64,000 nt of DNA from Streptomyces sp. NBC_00249 (GCF_026342355.1 NZ_JAPEMV010000012.1:62001-126000); one strand, 5' to 3'; shown: positions 8,232 to 17,831, counted from the stretch's first letter. Made by a program: numbers and translations. The notes: a model not told the origin generated them from the sequence alone.

Positions 8232-9818
8232 TCAGGTGTGCAGGGCGTCCTCGTCGGCCGTCTTGCCCGCTTCACCGGCCGGCGGCGCCGCGGGCGGCGG
8301 CGTCGGGGCGGCGACGCGGTGGATGGTGGTGTAGGCGAGGACCGCGAGGGCGAGGAACGCGAAGCCGCAGATCGCGGCCGTCGAGTTCAGCGCGGTGGTG
8401 AACGCCTCCTGTGCGGCGGTGAGGACGGCCTGGGCCACCTCGGGGGTCTGGTTTCCCGCCACGGCGGCCGCACCGGCGATGCTCTCCTGCGCCGCACTCG
8501 CCGCGTCGGCGGGTACGTTGTCGGGCAGGGTGAGGGCGTTGGTGTAGAAGCCGGTGGCGATGGTGCCCACGGTGGCGATGCCCAGGGCGACGCCCAGTTC
8601 ACCGCCGGTGGACTGCAGCGAGGCGGCCGAGCCCATCCGCTCCGGCGGCGCGGCGCCCATGACGACCTGGTTGACCAGGACGCCGATCGGGCTTCCGCCG
8701 AGGTAGACGACGGTGGTGGCGATGACCAGCAGCGCGGTGCCGCCGACGACCTCGACCTGGGTCAGCAGGAACATGCCGGCCGACGCGATGACGAGACCGG
8801 TCATCAGGACCACGCCCGGGCGTACCTTCTGGCTGATCGGGGTGGTCAGCTGGATGCCGATCACCATGACACCGGCGGGGATCAGCAGCCACAGCGCGGT
8901 CTCCAGCGCCGACCAGCCGCCGACGATCTGCAGGAACTGCGTGGTCAGCAGGCCCATGCCGCCCTGGATCATGGCGAACATCAGGCCGAGGACCAGACCG
9001 CCGCTGACCGTGCGGATCCCGAACAGGCTGAGGTCCAGCAGCGGGTGCTCCAGCCGGCGCTGACGCAGGGTGAAGGTGACGCCGAAGGCCAGGCCGAGCA
9101 CGAACACGAGTACGGGGACGGCCGACCAGCCGTGGCTCACGGTCTCCTTGAGGCCGTAGATCACCGGCAGGATCGTCAGCAGGGACAGCACCACGCTCAG
9201 CGGGTCCAGCTTGCCCGCCATCGGGTTCTTGATGTCGGGCAGCAGCTTCGGGCCGGCGATGAGCAGGGCGAGCATGACGGGGACGGCGATGAGGAACACC
9301 GAACCCCACCAGAAGGCCCCGAGCAGCAGGCCGCCGATGGCCGGGCCGACGGCGATGCCGGCGAGCATCGAGGTCGCCCAGACACCGATCGCCGTGCCCA
9401 TCTGCTTGGGGTTCTGGAACATCGTCATGATGAACGCGAGCGTCGACGGCATGATCGTGGCACCGGCGACACCCAGCAGGGCACGGACGACGATCAGCAT
9501 CTCCGGGCTCGTCGAGTACGCGGCGACCACCGAGAGGATGCCGAAGGCGGTGGCTCCGACCAGCAGCACCTTGCGCCGGCCCACCCGGTCGCCGAGCGTG
9601 CCCATCGTGACCAGGAAGCCCGCGATGAGGAACCCGTAGATATCTGTGATCCACAGCTCTTGTGTGCTCGACGTGTGGAGATCCGCAGAGATGTGCGGGA
9701 GCGCGAGGAAGAGGGCTGTGATGTCCATGGCCGCCATGAAAGTGGGCAGCGCGAGCACAACCAGAGCCCACCACTGCCGCCTGTCGGCGCTGGGCGGGGC
9801 TACGTCTGTGCCGGTCAT
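8232..9818 (-). CDS. MFS drug exporter, DHA2 family (SgcB-like)
   Basis: A complete 528-residue, 14-helix major facilitator pump. Motif A is MGTLGDRVGRRKVLL, motif C is AGIAVGPAIGGLLLG, and the N-terminal TM1 ends with the DHA2 signature MAAMDITALFLALP. Start is ATG 9818 after AGGAGAAAC. The family exports hydrophobic drugs with proton antiport; enediyne clusters carry such a pump (SgcB in C-1027) as part of self-resistance, so that role is likely. It is a paralogue of the truncated pump at 1-762. The 188-bp upstream region carries no other gene and should hold its promoter. Confidence 0.9.
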   Translation of the reverse strand: MTGTDVAPPSADRRQWWALVVLALPTFMAAMDITALFLALPHISADLHTSSTQELWITDIYGFLIAGFLVTMGTLGDRVGRRKVLLVGATAFGILSVVAAYSTSPEMLIVVRALLGVAGATIMPSTLAFIMTMFQNPKQMGTAIGVWATSMLAGIAVGPAIGGLLLGAFWWGSVFLIAVPVMLALLIAGPKLLPDIKNPMAGKLDPLSVVLSLLTILPVIYGLKETVSHGWSAVPVLVFVLGLAFGVTFTLRQRRLEHPLLDLSLFGIRTVSGGLVLGLMFAMIQGGMGLLTTQFLQIVGGWSALETALWLLIPAGVMVIGIQLTTPISQKVRPGVVLMTGLVIASAGMFLLTQVEVVGGTALLVIATTVVYLGGSPIGVLVNQVVMGAAPPERMGSAASLQSTGGELGVALGIATVGTIATGFYTNALTLPDNVPADAASAAQESIAGAAAVAGNQTPEVAQAVLTAAQEAFTTALNSTAAICGFAFLALAVLAYTTIHRVAAPTPPPAAPPAGEAGKTADEDALHT

Positions 9819-10006
9819 TTTGTTTCTCCTAACAATGGCGCCTGCCATTCGAAGTCCGTGCGATTCCACTGCGTGCCATGAAAACCAACCTGCACGCTGC
9901 GCGAGCGTCCCAGGCTCACCATGACGCGGCAACTTCCAACGTGCGGACTGCCGTTGAGTGCGGTGAACGGCCGGCTGGGGTGGACATCACGGAACTCGGC
10001 GCGCCG

Positions 10007-11188
10007 TCAGATGTACGGCGTGTCAGGTTCGAGTCCGCACAGGACCCGGCCGTAGAGCTCCGCGTTGGTGGTGGGGTTGATCAGGGCGTGCAGTGCCGCC
10101 GCACGCAGGTCGTTCGCGATCCGCTGGATCGGGACGTCCCAGTACAGCGACGATCCGCCGCTCGCCGCCGCGAGGGTCTCCACGGCCGACTTGGCGAGGG
10201 AACAGACCGTTCCGACGTCGGCCCGGGCGCGGGCACGTTCCTCCAGTTTCCAGGGCGCGGCGTCGGCGGCTTTGGTGTCCACGACCGCGGCGAGCCGCAG
10301 GGCGTGGAACTCGGCCTGGTCGATCTTCTGCGCGACCTCGGCGACCTGGAGGTGCGTGACCGGCGCGCTGCGCTGGCTCTCGTACCCGGTGTAGGTGATC
10401 TTGCGGTCGGGCAGGCGTTCGGCGAAGACCTCGCGGGCCCCCTTGGCGAGACCGAGCAGGGTGCCGACGGTCGCGGCGGTGGCGACGGGCAGCAGCGGGC
10501 TCCGGTACATCGGGATCAGGGCGCTGCTCGCCGAGAGGGTCTGGCCCTCCAGCACCGCGGGCAGCGGCATGACGCGCTCGGCCGGGACGAACACGTCCTG
10601 GGCGATCGTGGTGATGCTGCCACTGCCCTTGAGGCCGCTGGCGTACCAGTCGTCGACGGTGCGCAGGGCGGACATCGGGACCAGGGCCATCACCGGGTAC
10701 GGGGCGCCCTCCTCGGGGAAGAGCACCGAGATGGTCACCTGCCACTGGGCGTGGTGGGCGCCGGAGATGAAGTTCCACCTGCCGTTGACGACGATGCCGC
10801 CGGGCACGGGTGCGGCCGTCGCGGACGGGCTGAGCGTGCCGCACACCCGCACGTCCGGGGTGGCGAACACCTCGTCCTGCACGGCGTCCGGGAACATGCC
10901 GACCATCCAGCCCGGGATGGAGTAGACCTGGGCGACCCAGGCGGCGGAGCCGTCGCCGCGGCCGAGTTCGGTGGTGACGTCGACGACCGTGCGGGCGTCG
11001 GCCTCGTAGCCGCCATAGCGGGCCGGTACGCGCAGGCGGAACACGCCGGCGTCGGCGAGGGCCTCGATCACCTCCGGCGAGAGTCTGCGCTTCTCGTCGG
11101 CGCGGGCGGCGCCGGCCCGCAGCAGCGGCACCAGTGCGGCGGCGCGGGCCACGAGCTCTTCCCGGCCGGGTTTTTCCGTGGTCGACAC
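10007..11188 (-). CDS. Group D flavin-dependent monooxygenase (acyl-CoA dehydrogenase fold)
   Basis: A 393-residue protein with acyl-CoA dehydrogenase fold: N-terminal helices with RLRVPARYGGYE, a central beta domain with VNGRWNFISGAHHAQW, and a C-terminal helical domain. The WxxxSGxxHxxW pattern is typical of the HsaA/HpaH/nitrososynthase branch that uses reduced flavin and oxygen rather than CoA substrates. GTG 11188 was preferred to ATG 11242 because GGAGG sits just before it. FADH2 could come from the flavin reductase at 57100. It lies directly downstream of the glycosyltransferase. Aromatic hydroxylation or oxidation of an amino-sugar are the options; no sugar aminotransferase is seen here, so aromatic or core hydroxylation is favoured. 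Confidence 0.8.
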   Translation of the reverse strand: MSTTEKPGREELVARAAALVPLLRAGAARADEKRRLSPEVIEALADAGVFRLRVPARYGGYEADARTVVDVTTELGRGDGSAAWVAQVYSIPGWMVGMFPDAVQDEVFATPDVRVCGTLSPSATAAPVPGGIVVNGRWNFISGAHHAQWQVTISVLFPEEGAPYPVMALVPMSALRTVDDWYASGLKGSGSITTIAQDVFVPAERVMPLPAVLEGQTLSASSALIPMYRSPLLPVATAATVGTLLGLAKGAREVFAERLPDRKITYTGYESQRSAPVTHLQVAEVAQKIDQAEFHALRLAAVVDTKAADAAPWKLEERARARADVGTVCSLAKSAVETLAAASGGSSLYWDVPIQRIANDLRAAALHALINPTTNAELYGRVLCGLEPDTPYI

Positions 11189-11251
11189 AGGGCCTCCAGA
11201 GGTGTTGCTTCGCGACGGGGACGGGTGGGGGGAGGGGGTCATGGAAGGGGT

Positions 11252-12700
11252 TCAGACGCGGCGGCGGTTCTGGACGACGAGCTTTTCGAGGTCCGGGAGG
11301 ATGTCGCTGGGGCTGGGCATGGCGAGCCATTCGTTGCGCAGGTCGATGGCCGCGTGGTGGTACGAGGGGTTGTGGGCGGTGCGCCAGATCAGCTCGCGGA
11401 TCTCGTCGACGCTCTGCGCGCGGTGGTCGAGGCGGTCCCCGACGCCCTTGGCGATGACGAATTCCGACACGGGGGTCGCCTCGATCTTCTTGGCGGGCAG
11501 TTCCCAGTGCGTGCCGGACGCGGCCTCCTCGCGGACGCCCGCCTCGTAGCCGTTGCGGTAGGTGCCGGTGCGCAGCTCGTCGGGCGAGTCCTCGACCAGC
11601 TTCAGCAGCACCGATTCGCCCTTGATGTCGCAGACGAGCTGCGGTACCTGGAAGGCGACGGCCGAGGCGTAGGTGCCGTTGCCGCCGTGGTGGATCAGGG
11701 TGGAGCAGGTGGGCATCAGGGCGGGCAGCGGTACCCAGTCGATGGTGCGGACGTTGCTGGGGACCTTGTCGACGTCGGCCAGCTGCATCTTGTCGAGGGT
11801 GGCGATGAACTCGATGTCGTCGAGGCCCTCGCAGGCCTTGAGGATCTTCGGTGCGCGGTCCCAGTCGCCGGGGATGAACCGGCGGACCGACTCGCCCAGC
11901 GACAGGGCCACCCGGCGCGCGCCGCGGCGGCCGCAGCAGTCGCAGCGGGTCTGTTCGGGGCGCTCGTGGAGCCAGCCGGGGAACACCTGCGGGTCCACGT
12001 AGGGCACCTGCCGCATGGGCAGCTTCTTCGTGGTCGTCGGCAGGCGGAAGTCCTCGAGCATCGGGTCGACGGTCCACTGCCCGACGAGCAGCTCCCGGTC
12101 GACCTCCAGCCCGTACTTCTCGGCGAGCGGTGCCAGCAGGGTGGCGAGGGGGTTCTCGTCCAGGCCGGCGGCGCGCAGGGCGTCGGCGCTCTCGGCGAGC
12201 CGGTCGAGGGACCAGCCGAACTGGTCCTGGCTGATCAGGAGGCGGGCGTGGGCGGCGCCCGACACCTTGCCCGCGACGGCGCCGGCCGGGTGGGTGGGGT
12301 CCCACAGGACGAGGTCGGGCTTCCAGGTCCTGGCGAAGTCGACGAGGTCGCTCGCCTCGGTGCGGTCCACCCGTACGTAGTCCGATATCGGGTTCATCAG
12401 GTACTGGAAGAAGACGATCCAGTGCTCGCGGTCCTCGGGGCTCAGCCCCATCGCGTCGGCGTACTTCAGCACCACGTCGGGGTGCTCGGGCTGGCTGCAG
12501 TCCTCGGTCAGCCGGACGGGGACCTGCTCCGGGTTGCCGAGCGGGACGGGGGTGAGGCCGGTGCCGAGGATCATCTCGGCGGAGCTGTGGTGGGTGGCGA
12601 TGCGTACCTCGTGGCCGGCGCTCTGGAACGCCCACGCCAGCGGCACCACCGGGTAGAGGTGAGCGCGCGAGTTCGGGTAGATGGTGAACAGGACACGCAT
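11252..12700 (-). CDS. GT-B glycosyltransferase (activator-dependent, antibiotic type)
   Basis: A 482-residue GT1-family enzyme. N-terminal acceptor domain starts MRVLFTIYPNSRAHLYPVVP with the usual His-containing loop; the C-terminal donor domain has the nucleotide-binding HHGGNGTYASAVAFQVPQL. Such enzymes attach NDP-deoxysugars to antibiotics, and it is the only glycosyltransferase in this window, so it probably transfers the pentose made by the genes at 16.4-25.7 kb. Between the domains, around residue 245, sits RCDCCGRRGARR, a cluster of three Cys not normal for this family; it could bind zinc or form a disulfide. Divergent from the O-methyltransferase, with a shared double promoter between them. 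Confidence 0.88.
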   Translation of the reverse strand: MRVLFTIYPNSRAHLYPVVPLAWAFQSAGHEVRIATHHSSAEMILGTGLTPVPLGNPEQVPVRLTEDCSQPEHPDVVLKYADAMGLSPEDREHWIVFFQYLMNPISDYVRVDRTEASDLVDFARTWKPDLVLWDPTHPAGAVAGKVSGAAHARLLISQDQFGWSLDRLAESADALRAAGLDENPLATLLAPLAEKYGLEVDRELLVGQWTVDPMLEDFRLPTTTKKLPMRQVPYVDPQVFPGWLHERPEQTRCDCCGRRGARRVALSLGESVRRFIPGDWDRAPKILKACEGLDDIEFIATLDKMQLADVDKVPSNVRTIDWVPLPALMPTCSTLIHHGGNGTYASAVAFQVPQLVCDIKGESVLLKLVEDSPDELRTGTYRNGYEAGVREEAASGTHWELPAKKIEATPVSEFVIAKGVGDRLDHRAQSVDEIRELIWRTAHNPSYHHAAIDLRNEWLAMPSPSDILPDLEKLVVQNRRRV

Positions 12701-12759
12701 GGGTTCTCCAATCGGCGGCGGCGTCCCACCGGGTTCCGCGCGGGCAGGTGACCTTTTCG

Positions 12760-12801
12760 ATCGTCGGACGGTCCGCCCCGCGCCCGCATCTCTGGTCGTG
12801 C
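12760..12801 (-). promoter_or_regulatory. Cluster promoter element, site 5 (glycosyltransferase)
   Basis: Minus strand: GCACG (12801-12797), ACCA, GAGATG (12792-12787), 21 bases, GACGAT (12765-12760). Reads toward the glycosyltransferase start at 12700 and is back-to-back with the plus-strand element at 12821. Confidence 0.7.
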
Positions 12802-12820
12802 GGAGAGCGCCGGACGCAGT

Positions 12821-12862
12821 GCACGCAGGGAGATGCGACCTCCCCGGGGCCCGCCCGACACT
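12821..12862 (+). promoter_or_regulatory. Cluster promoter element, site 1 (O-methyltransferase operon)
   Basis: GCACG (12821-12825), CAGG, GAGATG (12830-12835), 21 bases, GACACT (12857-12862), 37 bases before the ATG at 12900. The whole stretch is highly similar to 24603-24644, including CCCGCCCGACACTG. Confidence 0.75.
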
Positions 12863-12899
12863 GACGGCCGGACATCGGACCAAGGCCGTGGGAGGCCGC

Positions 12900-13565
12900 A
12901 TGAGTACGTTTCGGGTCGACGAGCACGCCAGCAGCTACATCGTCTCCTCGTGCACGCGACCGGACCCGGTCGTGGCGTCGGTGATCGCCGACACCCAGGA
13001 GCTCGGCGACCTGTACGAGATGCTGACCCCGGTGGAGCAGGCGGGTTTCCTGACGACGCTCGCCAAGACGATGGCGCCGACCACGGTCATCGACATCGGT
13101 ACGTTCACGGGGCTGTCGGCGATGTGCTTCGCCCGTGGTCTCGCGCCGGGCGGGCGGGTCTACACCTGTGACGTGACCGAGGACTGGATCCACATCGCGC
13201 GCAAGCACTGGGACGCGGCGGGGGTCAGCGACCGGATCCAGTTCGTGCTGGGCCCGGCGCGCCGGACGCTGGCCAAGCTCGTGCGGGACGGGGAGGCCGA
13301 TCTGGTGTTCGTCGACGCGGACAAGCTGTCGTACCCGCTGTACGTGGAGACGGCGGCGCGGCTGCTGCGCCCCGGCGGGCTGCTGATCCTGGACAACGTG
13401 CTGCTGAACGGCACGGTCTTCGCGCCGCAGGACGTGGAGGACGATCTGCGGCGCTACGCGGCCGAGACGATACGCGAGGTCAACGCGAAGCTCGCCGTGG
13501 ACCCGCGCTTCGAGACGGTGATGCTGCCGTTCGCCGACGGTGTGACGCTCGCGCGGAGGCTCTGA
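12900..13565 (+). CDS. SAM-dependent O-methyltransferase (caffeoyl-CoA/catechol type)
   Basis: A 221-residue class I methyltransferase. Motif I is DIGTFTGLSAM; the metal/catalytic region VFVDADKLSYPLY and ILDNVLLNG is the signature of cation-dependent catechol/caffeoyl-CoA O-methyltransferases. It starts at ATG 12900 after GGGAGG and is followed 3 bases later by the HpaB-type hydroxylase, which would create the catechol this enzyme could methylate. The likely substrate is therefore the hydroxylated phenylglycine unit on its carrier protein, by analogy with aromatic side chains of known enediynes. Substrate assignment is inference. Confidence 0.88.
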   Translation: MSTFRVDEHASSYIVSSCTRPDPVVASVIADTQELGDLYEMLTPVEQAGFLTTLAKTMAPTTVIDIGTFTGLSAMCFARGLAPGGRVYTCDVTEDWIHIARKHWDAAGVSDRIQFVLGPARRTLAKLVRDGEADLVFVDADKLSYPLYVETAARLLRPGGLLILDNVLLNGTVFAPQDVEDDLRRYAAETIREVNAKLAVDPRFETVMLPFADGVTLARRL

Positions 13566-13568
13566 CCG

Positions 13569-15128
13569 ATGGCCACCAGCGCATCCGAGCACGGTGGGGA
13601 CGCGTCCGGCGGCGCCGGGGCGGGCGGCCGCCGGCGTACCCGCCCGCTGACCGGCGACGAGTACGTCGAGAGCCTGCGGGACGGCCGCGAGGTGTACCTC
13701 TACGGCGAGCGGGTCAAGGACGTCACCGAGCACGTGGCGTTCCGCAACCCGATCCGGATGACGGCGCGCCTCTACGACGCCCTGCACGACCCGGCGACGA
13801 AGGAGGTGCTGACCGCTCCCACCGACACCGGCAGCGACGGTTACACGCACCGGTTCTTCCGTACGCCGCACAGCGTCGAGGACATGGTCGCCGACCAGCG
13901 GGCGATCGCCGAGTGGGCGCGGATCGGCTACGGCTGGATGGGCCGCAGCCCCGACTACAAGGCCTCGTTCCTGGGGACGCTCGGCGCGAACGCCGAGTTC
14001 TACGCGCCGTTCGAGGACAACGCGCGCCGCTGGTACCGCGAGTCGCAGGAGAAGGTCCTTTACTGGAACCACGCGCTGGTCAACCCGCCGGTGGACCGCA
14101 AGCTGCCGCCGGACCAGGTGTCGGACGTGTTCGTCCACGTGCGCAAGGAGACCGACGCCGGGCTGGTGGTGAGCGGTGCCAAGGTCGTCGCGACCGGTTC
14201 GGCGCTCACCCACTACAACTTCATCGCCCATCACGGGCTCCCGATCAAGAAGCGGGAGTTCGCGCTGGTGGCCACGATCCCCATGGACGCCAAGGGGATG
14301 AAGCTGCTGTGCCGCCCGTCGTACACGAAGCAGGCGTCGGCGACGGGTTCGCCGTTCGACTATCCGCTGTCCTCGCGGCTGGACGAGAACGACACGATCC
14401 TCGTCCTCGACAACGTGCTGATCCCGTGGGAGAACGTGCTCGTCTACGGGGACGTCGGCAAGGCCCAGACGTTCACGGGCGAGTCGGGTTTCATCGAGCG
14501 TTCGACGTTCCAGGGCTGCACGCGTCTCGCGGTGAAGCTGGAGTTCATCGCCGGGCTGCTGTCCAAGGCGTTGGAGATCACCGGTACCGAGGACTTCCGC
14601 GGGGTGCAGACCCGCATGGGCGAGGTCCTGGCGTGGCGGAACCTCTTCTGGGGCCTGTCGGACGCGGCGGCGCGCAATCCGGTGCCGTGGCGGAACGGGG
14701 CGCTGCTGCCCAATCCGCAGTACGGGCAGGCGTACCGGTGGTTCACGCAGATCGGCTACCCGCGCGTGCGGGAGATCGTCCTGCAGGACGTGGCGAGCGC
14801 GTTGATCTACATCAACTCCAGCACGGACGACTTCGCGAACCCGGCCATCCGCCCCTACCTCGACACGTACCTGCGCGGCTCGAACGGGATCGACGCGGTG
14901 ACCCGCGCCAAGGTCATGAAGCTGCTGTGGGACTCGGTGGGCACGGAGTTCGCCGGCCGGCACGAGCTGTACGAGCGCAACTACGCGGGCAACCACGAGA
15001 ACACCCGGATCGAGCTGCTGTTCAGCCAGCTGGCGGGCGGTCAGATCGACGACTACCGCGCCTTCGTCGACAGGTGCCTGGCCGAGTACGACCTCGACGG
15101 GTGGACCGTTCCGGACCTGTCTCGTTGA
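13569..15128 (+). CDS. FADH2-dependent 4-hydroxyphenylacetate-3-hydroxylase family monooxygenase (SgcC-like)
   Basis: A 519-residue HpaB-family enzyme with the family's length and layout: N-terminal TGDEYVESLRDGREVYLYG, a middle domain with LTHYNFIAHHG and DENDTILVLDNVLIPWENV, and a C-terminal helical domain ending near ELLFSQLAGG. HpaB enzymes ortho-hydroxylate phenols using FADH2 supplied by a separate reductase; SgcC does this to carrier-bound beta-tyrosine in C-1027 biosynthesis. Here the likely substrate is the tyrosine-derived phenylglycine unit. It sits between the catechol-type O-methyltransferase and a P450 on one transcript. The reductase may be the gene at 57100. Confidence 0.92.
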   Translation: MATSASEHGGDASGGAGAGGRRRTRPLTGDEYVESLRDGREVYLYGERVKDVTEHVAFRNPIRMTARLYDALHDPATKEVLTAPTDTGSDGYTHRFFRTPHSVEDMVADQRAIAEWARIGYGWMGRSPDYKASFLGTLGANAEFYAPFEDNARRWYRESQEKVLYWNHALVNPPVDRKLPPDQVSDVFVHVRKETDAGLVVSGAKVVATGSALTHYNFIAHHGLPIKKREFALVATIPMDAKGMKLLCRPSYTKQASATGSPFDYPLSSRLDENDTILVLDNVLIPWENVLVYGDVGKAQTFTGESGFIERSTFQGCTRLAVKLEFIAGLLSKALEITGTEDFRGVQTRMGEVLAWRNLFWGLSDAAARNPVPWRNGALLPNPQYGQAYRWFTQIGYPRVREIVLQDVASALIYINSSTDDFANPAIRPYLDTYLRGSNGIDAVTRAKVMKLLWDSVGTEFAGRHELYERNYAGNHENTRIELLFSQLAGGQIDDYRAFVDRCLAEYDLDGWTVPDLSR

Positions 15129-15195
15129 GACGCCCGATCACCCGACCCGATCACCCGACCCGATCACCCGAACGAAGATCACCGAGGAGAGAACG

Positions 15196-16422
15196 ATGTC
15201 TGAGCGAGACGGCGCCCCGATCGCGCTGACCGCGGCCGAGATGACCGACCCGGTGGCCCTGCTCGACCGGGTCGGCACCGACAGTCCGGTGCACAAGGTG
15301 CTGCTGCCCGACGGTATGCCCGGCTGGCTCGTGACCGGGTACAAGGAGGCGCGCCGGGCCTTGTCCGACCCGCGGCTGGGCCGCAGCGACGAGCATGCCG
15401 GGCCCGATCTGAAGAAGTACCTGGCGCTGTACAACGACGAGTTCTTCCGTCACTCGATGGTCTTCAACGACCGGCCCCGGCACACGCGGATGAAGCAGCT
15501 CGTCTCGCAGGCCTTCACCCCGCGGTACCTGGAGAACCTGCGGCCCAAGGTGCAGCGGATCACCGACGGGCTGATCGACGGGATCGTGGCGGCGGGCGAG
15601 ACCGAGGTCATCGAGTCGCTGGCGGTGCCGCTGCCGAACTCGGTGATCTGCGACTGGTTCGGCGTGCCGATGAACGACCGGGAGGAGTTCCGGTACTACT
15701 GCGGCGTGGTGACCGGTCTGGCGGTGAGCACGGACGAGAACGAGCTGGGCGCGGCCGGCAAGTACTTCGACCGCTACCTCGGTGAGCTGATCGCGAACCG
15801 CAGGGTCGACGGCGACGGGGACGACATGATCTCCGCGATCCTGCACGGCCAGGAGGACAACGCCACGCTGTCGGACATCGAGCTGCGGGCGAACATCTTC
15901 CTGATGCTGACGGGCTCGGTCGAGACCGCGGTGAACATGATCGCGGGCGGGCTGCTGGCCCTGATCCGCAACCCGGAGCAGACCGCGCGGCTGCGCGCGG
16001 ACCCGTCGCTGGTGCCGCAGGCGGTGGAGGAGATGCTGCGCATCGACCCGCCGGTGGCGACCGTGGCCTACCACTTCGCGAAGGACAGCGTCGCGATCGG
16101 CGACGTCGTGGTGGAGCCGGGTGAGCACGTGGTGATCTCGATGCCGGCGGCGAACCACGACGCCCGCGAGTTCCCGGAGCCGGGCAGGTTCGACATCGAC
16201 CGGCAGAAGCCGCACCTGTCGTTCAGCCACGGCATCCACTTCTGCCTGGGCGCCCCGCTGGCCCGGCTGGAGGGCGAGGTCTTCTTCACCACCCTGCTGG
16301 ACCGCCTCCAGGACATCGAACTGGCCGTGCCGGAGTCGAGCCTGGAGTGGAAGCCGAGCTACTACGTGCACCGCCTGATGGCGCTGCCGATCCGCTACAC
16401 GGCGTCCACGGCGAGGGGATGA
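15196..16422 (+). CDS. Cytochrome P450 (CYP107-like)
   Basis: A 408-residue bacterial class I P450. Heme motif FSHGIHFCLGAPLARLE with the axial Cys, ExxR helix EEMLRI, and I-helix segment LTGSVETAVN, where the acid-alcohol pair Glu-Thr is kept but the usual Gly before it is Ser. ATG 15196 follows GGAGAG. It overlaps the UDP-glucose dehydrogenase by four bases, so the two are translationally coupled. Substrate is unknown; hydroxylation of the core, the aromatic unit or the sugar are all possible, and the coupling to sugar genes slightly favours a late tailoring or sugar step. Confidence 0.9.
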   Translation: MSERDGAPIALTAAEMTDPVALLDRVGTDSPVHKVLLPDGMPGWLVTGYKEARRALSDPRLGRSDEHAGPDLKKYLALYNDEFFRHSMVFNDRPRHTRMKQLVSQAFTPRYLENLRPKVQRITDGLIDGIVAAGETEVIESLAVPLPNSVICDWFGVPMNDREEFRYYCGVVTGLAVSTDENELGAAGKYFDRYLGELIANRRVDGDGDDMISAILHGQEDNATLSDIELRANIFLMLTGSVETAVNMIAGGLLALIRNPEQTARLRADPSLVPQAVEEMLRIDPPVATVAYHFAKDSVAIGDVVVEPGEHVVISMPAANHDAREFPEPGRFDIDRQKPHLSFSHGIHFCLGAPLARLEGEVFFTTLLDRLQDIELAVPESSLEWKPSYYVHRLMALPIRYTASTARG

Positions 16423-17831
16423 CGGGCATGAGGTTCCTGCCTGGGAGCGGCCGGCCGGCCGTCGCCGTGATCGGCTTCGGGTACGTCGGCTCGTGCATCG
16501 CGGCGACCCTGGCCGAGCGCGGCTTCGACGTGGTCGGGGTGGACACCGACGAGCGGCTCGTCGAGGAGCTCGCGCGCGGGCGGTTCCGGCTGGAGGAGCC
16601 GGGGCTCGCCGACATGGTCTTCGCCGGCCTGGAGTCGGGCCGGCTGCGCGTGACCACGGACATCGCCGCGGCCGGGGCCGCCGACGTCGTCCTGATCACG
16701 GTGGGCACCCCGGTCCGCGAGGACGGTTCGCTGGCCGACGAGCAGCTGCGGGGCGCGGCCCTGGCGCTGGCGGGGCACCTGCGGCCCGGGCAGCTCGTCG
16801 TGCTGAAGAGCACGGTGCCGCCGGGTACGACCCGCGAGATCGTGCTGCCGGTGCTGGAGAAGAGCGGGCTCACCGGGGGTGTCGACTTCGGGCTGGCGTT
16901 CACCCCGGAGCGGCTCGCGGAGGGGGCGGCGCTGCGGGAGCTGCGCACCTTCCCGATCGTGGCGGGCGGGTACGAGGAGGAGAGCGTCCGCGCCGCGACC
17001 GCGTTCTGGCAGCGGGCGCTGGAGGTCGAGGTGATCCCCGTCGACTCGCTGGAGGCCGCCGAGATCGTCAAGCTCGCCAGCAACTGGTGGATCGACCTGA
17101 ACATCGCGCTGGCCAACGAGCTCGCCAAGTTCTGCGCCGTGTACGGGGTGGACGTGCTGGACGTCATCGGGGCGGCGAACACGATCCAGAAGGGCACGGG
17201 GAGCATCAACATCCTGCGGCCCGGGGTCGGGGTCGGCGGGTCGTGCCTGACGAAGGACCCGTGGATGGTGTGGAACACCGCGCGGCGCTTCGGTGTGGAG
17301 ATCCTGACGGCCGGGGCCGGCCGGGAGGTCAACGCGGGGATGCCCGCGTACACGGCGGGCCTGCTGACCGACGAGCTGGCCGCGCAGGGCAAGGATCCCG
17401 CGCGCGCGACCGTCGCCGTGCTCGGTCTCGCCTTCAAGAACGACACCGGTGACCTGCGGGCGACCCCGGTGCTGGACACCGTCCGGGCGCTCGTCCGGGC
17501 GGGGGTGACCGTACGGCTGCACGATCCGCTCGTCGACGTGGAGGAGGCCCAGGCGCTGTTCGGCATACCGCTGAGCGCCACCGTCGAGGAGGCCGTCGCC
17601 GGCGCCGACGGGGTCGCGGTCCTGGCCCTGCACCGCGAGTTCGCGGGCATCGACTTCGCGGCGCTGCCGGTCGCCGGGAACTGCGTGCTGCTCGACGGCC
17701 GCGCGTCCTACCCGAAGGAGCGGATCGCCGAGCTGACCGCGGCCGGGTACGTGTACCGCGGCATCGGGCGCGGACCGGCCGTGCGCGGCCCGCGCGGCGC
17801 GCGGGTCGCCGACTGGGCGAAGGCGAGCTGA
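16419..17831 (+). CDS. ugd: UDP-glucose 6-dehydrogenase (nucleotide-sugar dehydrogenase)
   Basis: A 470-residue enzyme. N-terminal Rossmann motif VIGFGYVGSCIAA, central domain with FTPERLAEG, the conserved Asn/Lys helix KLASNWWIDLNIALANE, and the catalytic thiol loop GVGVGGSCLTKDPW. The reaction is two-step NAD-dependent oxidation of UDP-glucose to UDP-glucuronate. Start ATG 16419 overlaps the P450 stop and its own stop overlaps the next start by one base, so it is part of a tightly coupled cassette with the decarboxylase. Together they would give a UDP-pentose, as in calicheamicin and maduropeptin sugar pathways. Confidence 0.93.
   Translation: MTGMRFLPGSGRPAVAVIGFGYVGSCIAATLAERGFDVVGVDTDERLVEELARGRFRLEEPGLADMVFAGLESGRLRVTTDIAAAGAADVVLITVGTPVREDGSLADEQLRGAALALAGHLRPGQLVVLKSTVPPGTTREIVLPVLEKSGLTGGVDFGLAFTPERLAEGAALRELRTFPIVAGGYEEESVRAATAFWQRALEVEVIPVDSLEAAEIVKLASNWWIDLNIALANELAKFCAVYGVDVLDVIGAANTIQKGTGSINILRPGVGVGGSCLTKDPWMVWNTARRFGVEILTAGAGREVNAGMPAYTAGLLTDELAAQGKDPARATVAVLGLAFKNDTGDLRATPVLDTVRALVRAGVTVRLHDPLVDVEEAQALFGIPLSATVEEAVAGADGVAVLALHREFAGIDFAALPVAGNCVLLDGRASYPKERIAELTAAGYVYRGIGRGPAVRGPRGARVADWAKAS

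Noticed and set aside
10007..11188. Sugar nitrososynthase (KijD3/DnmZ type)
   Set aside because: The fold is right, but no sugar aminotransferase gene is present to provide the amine; kept as general group D flavin monooxygenase.
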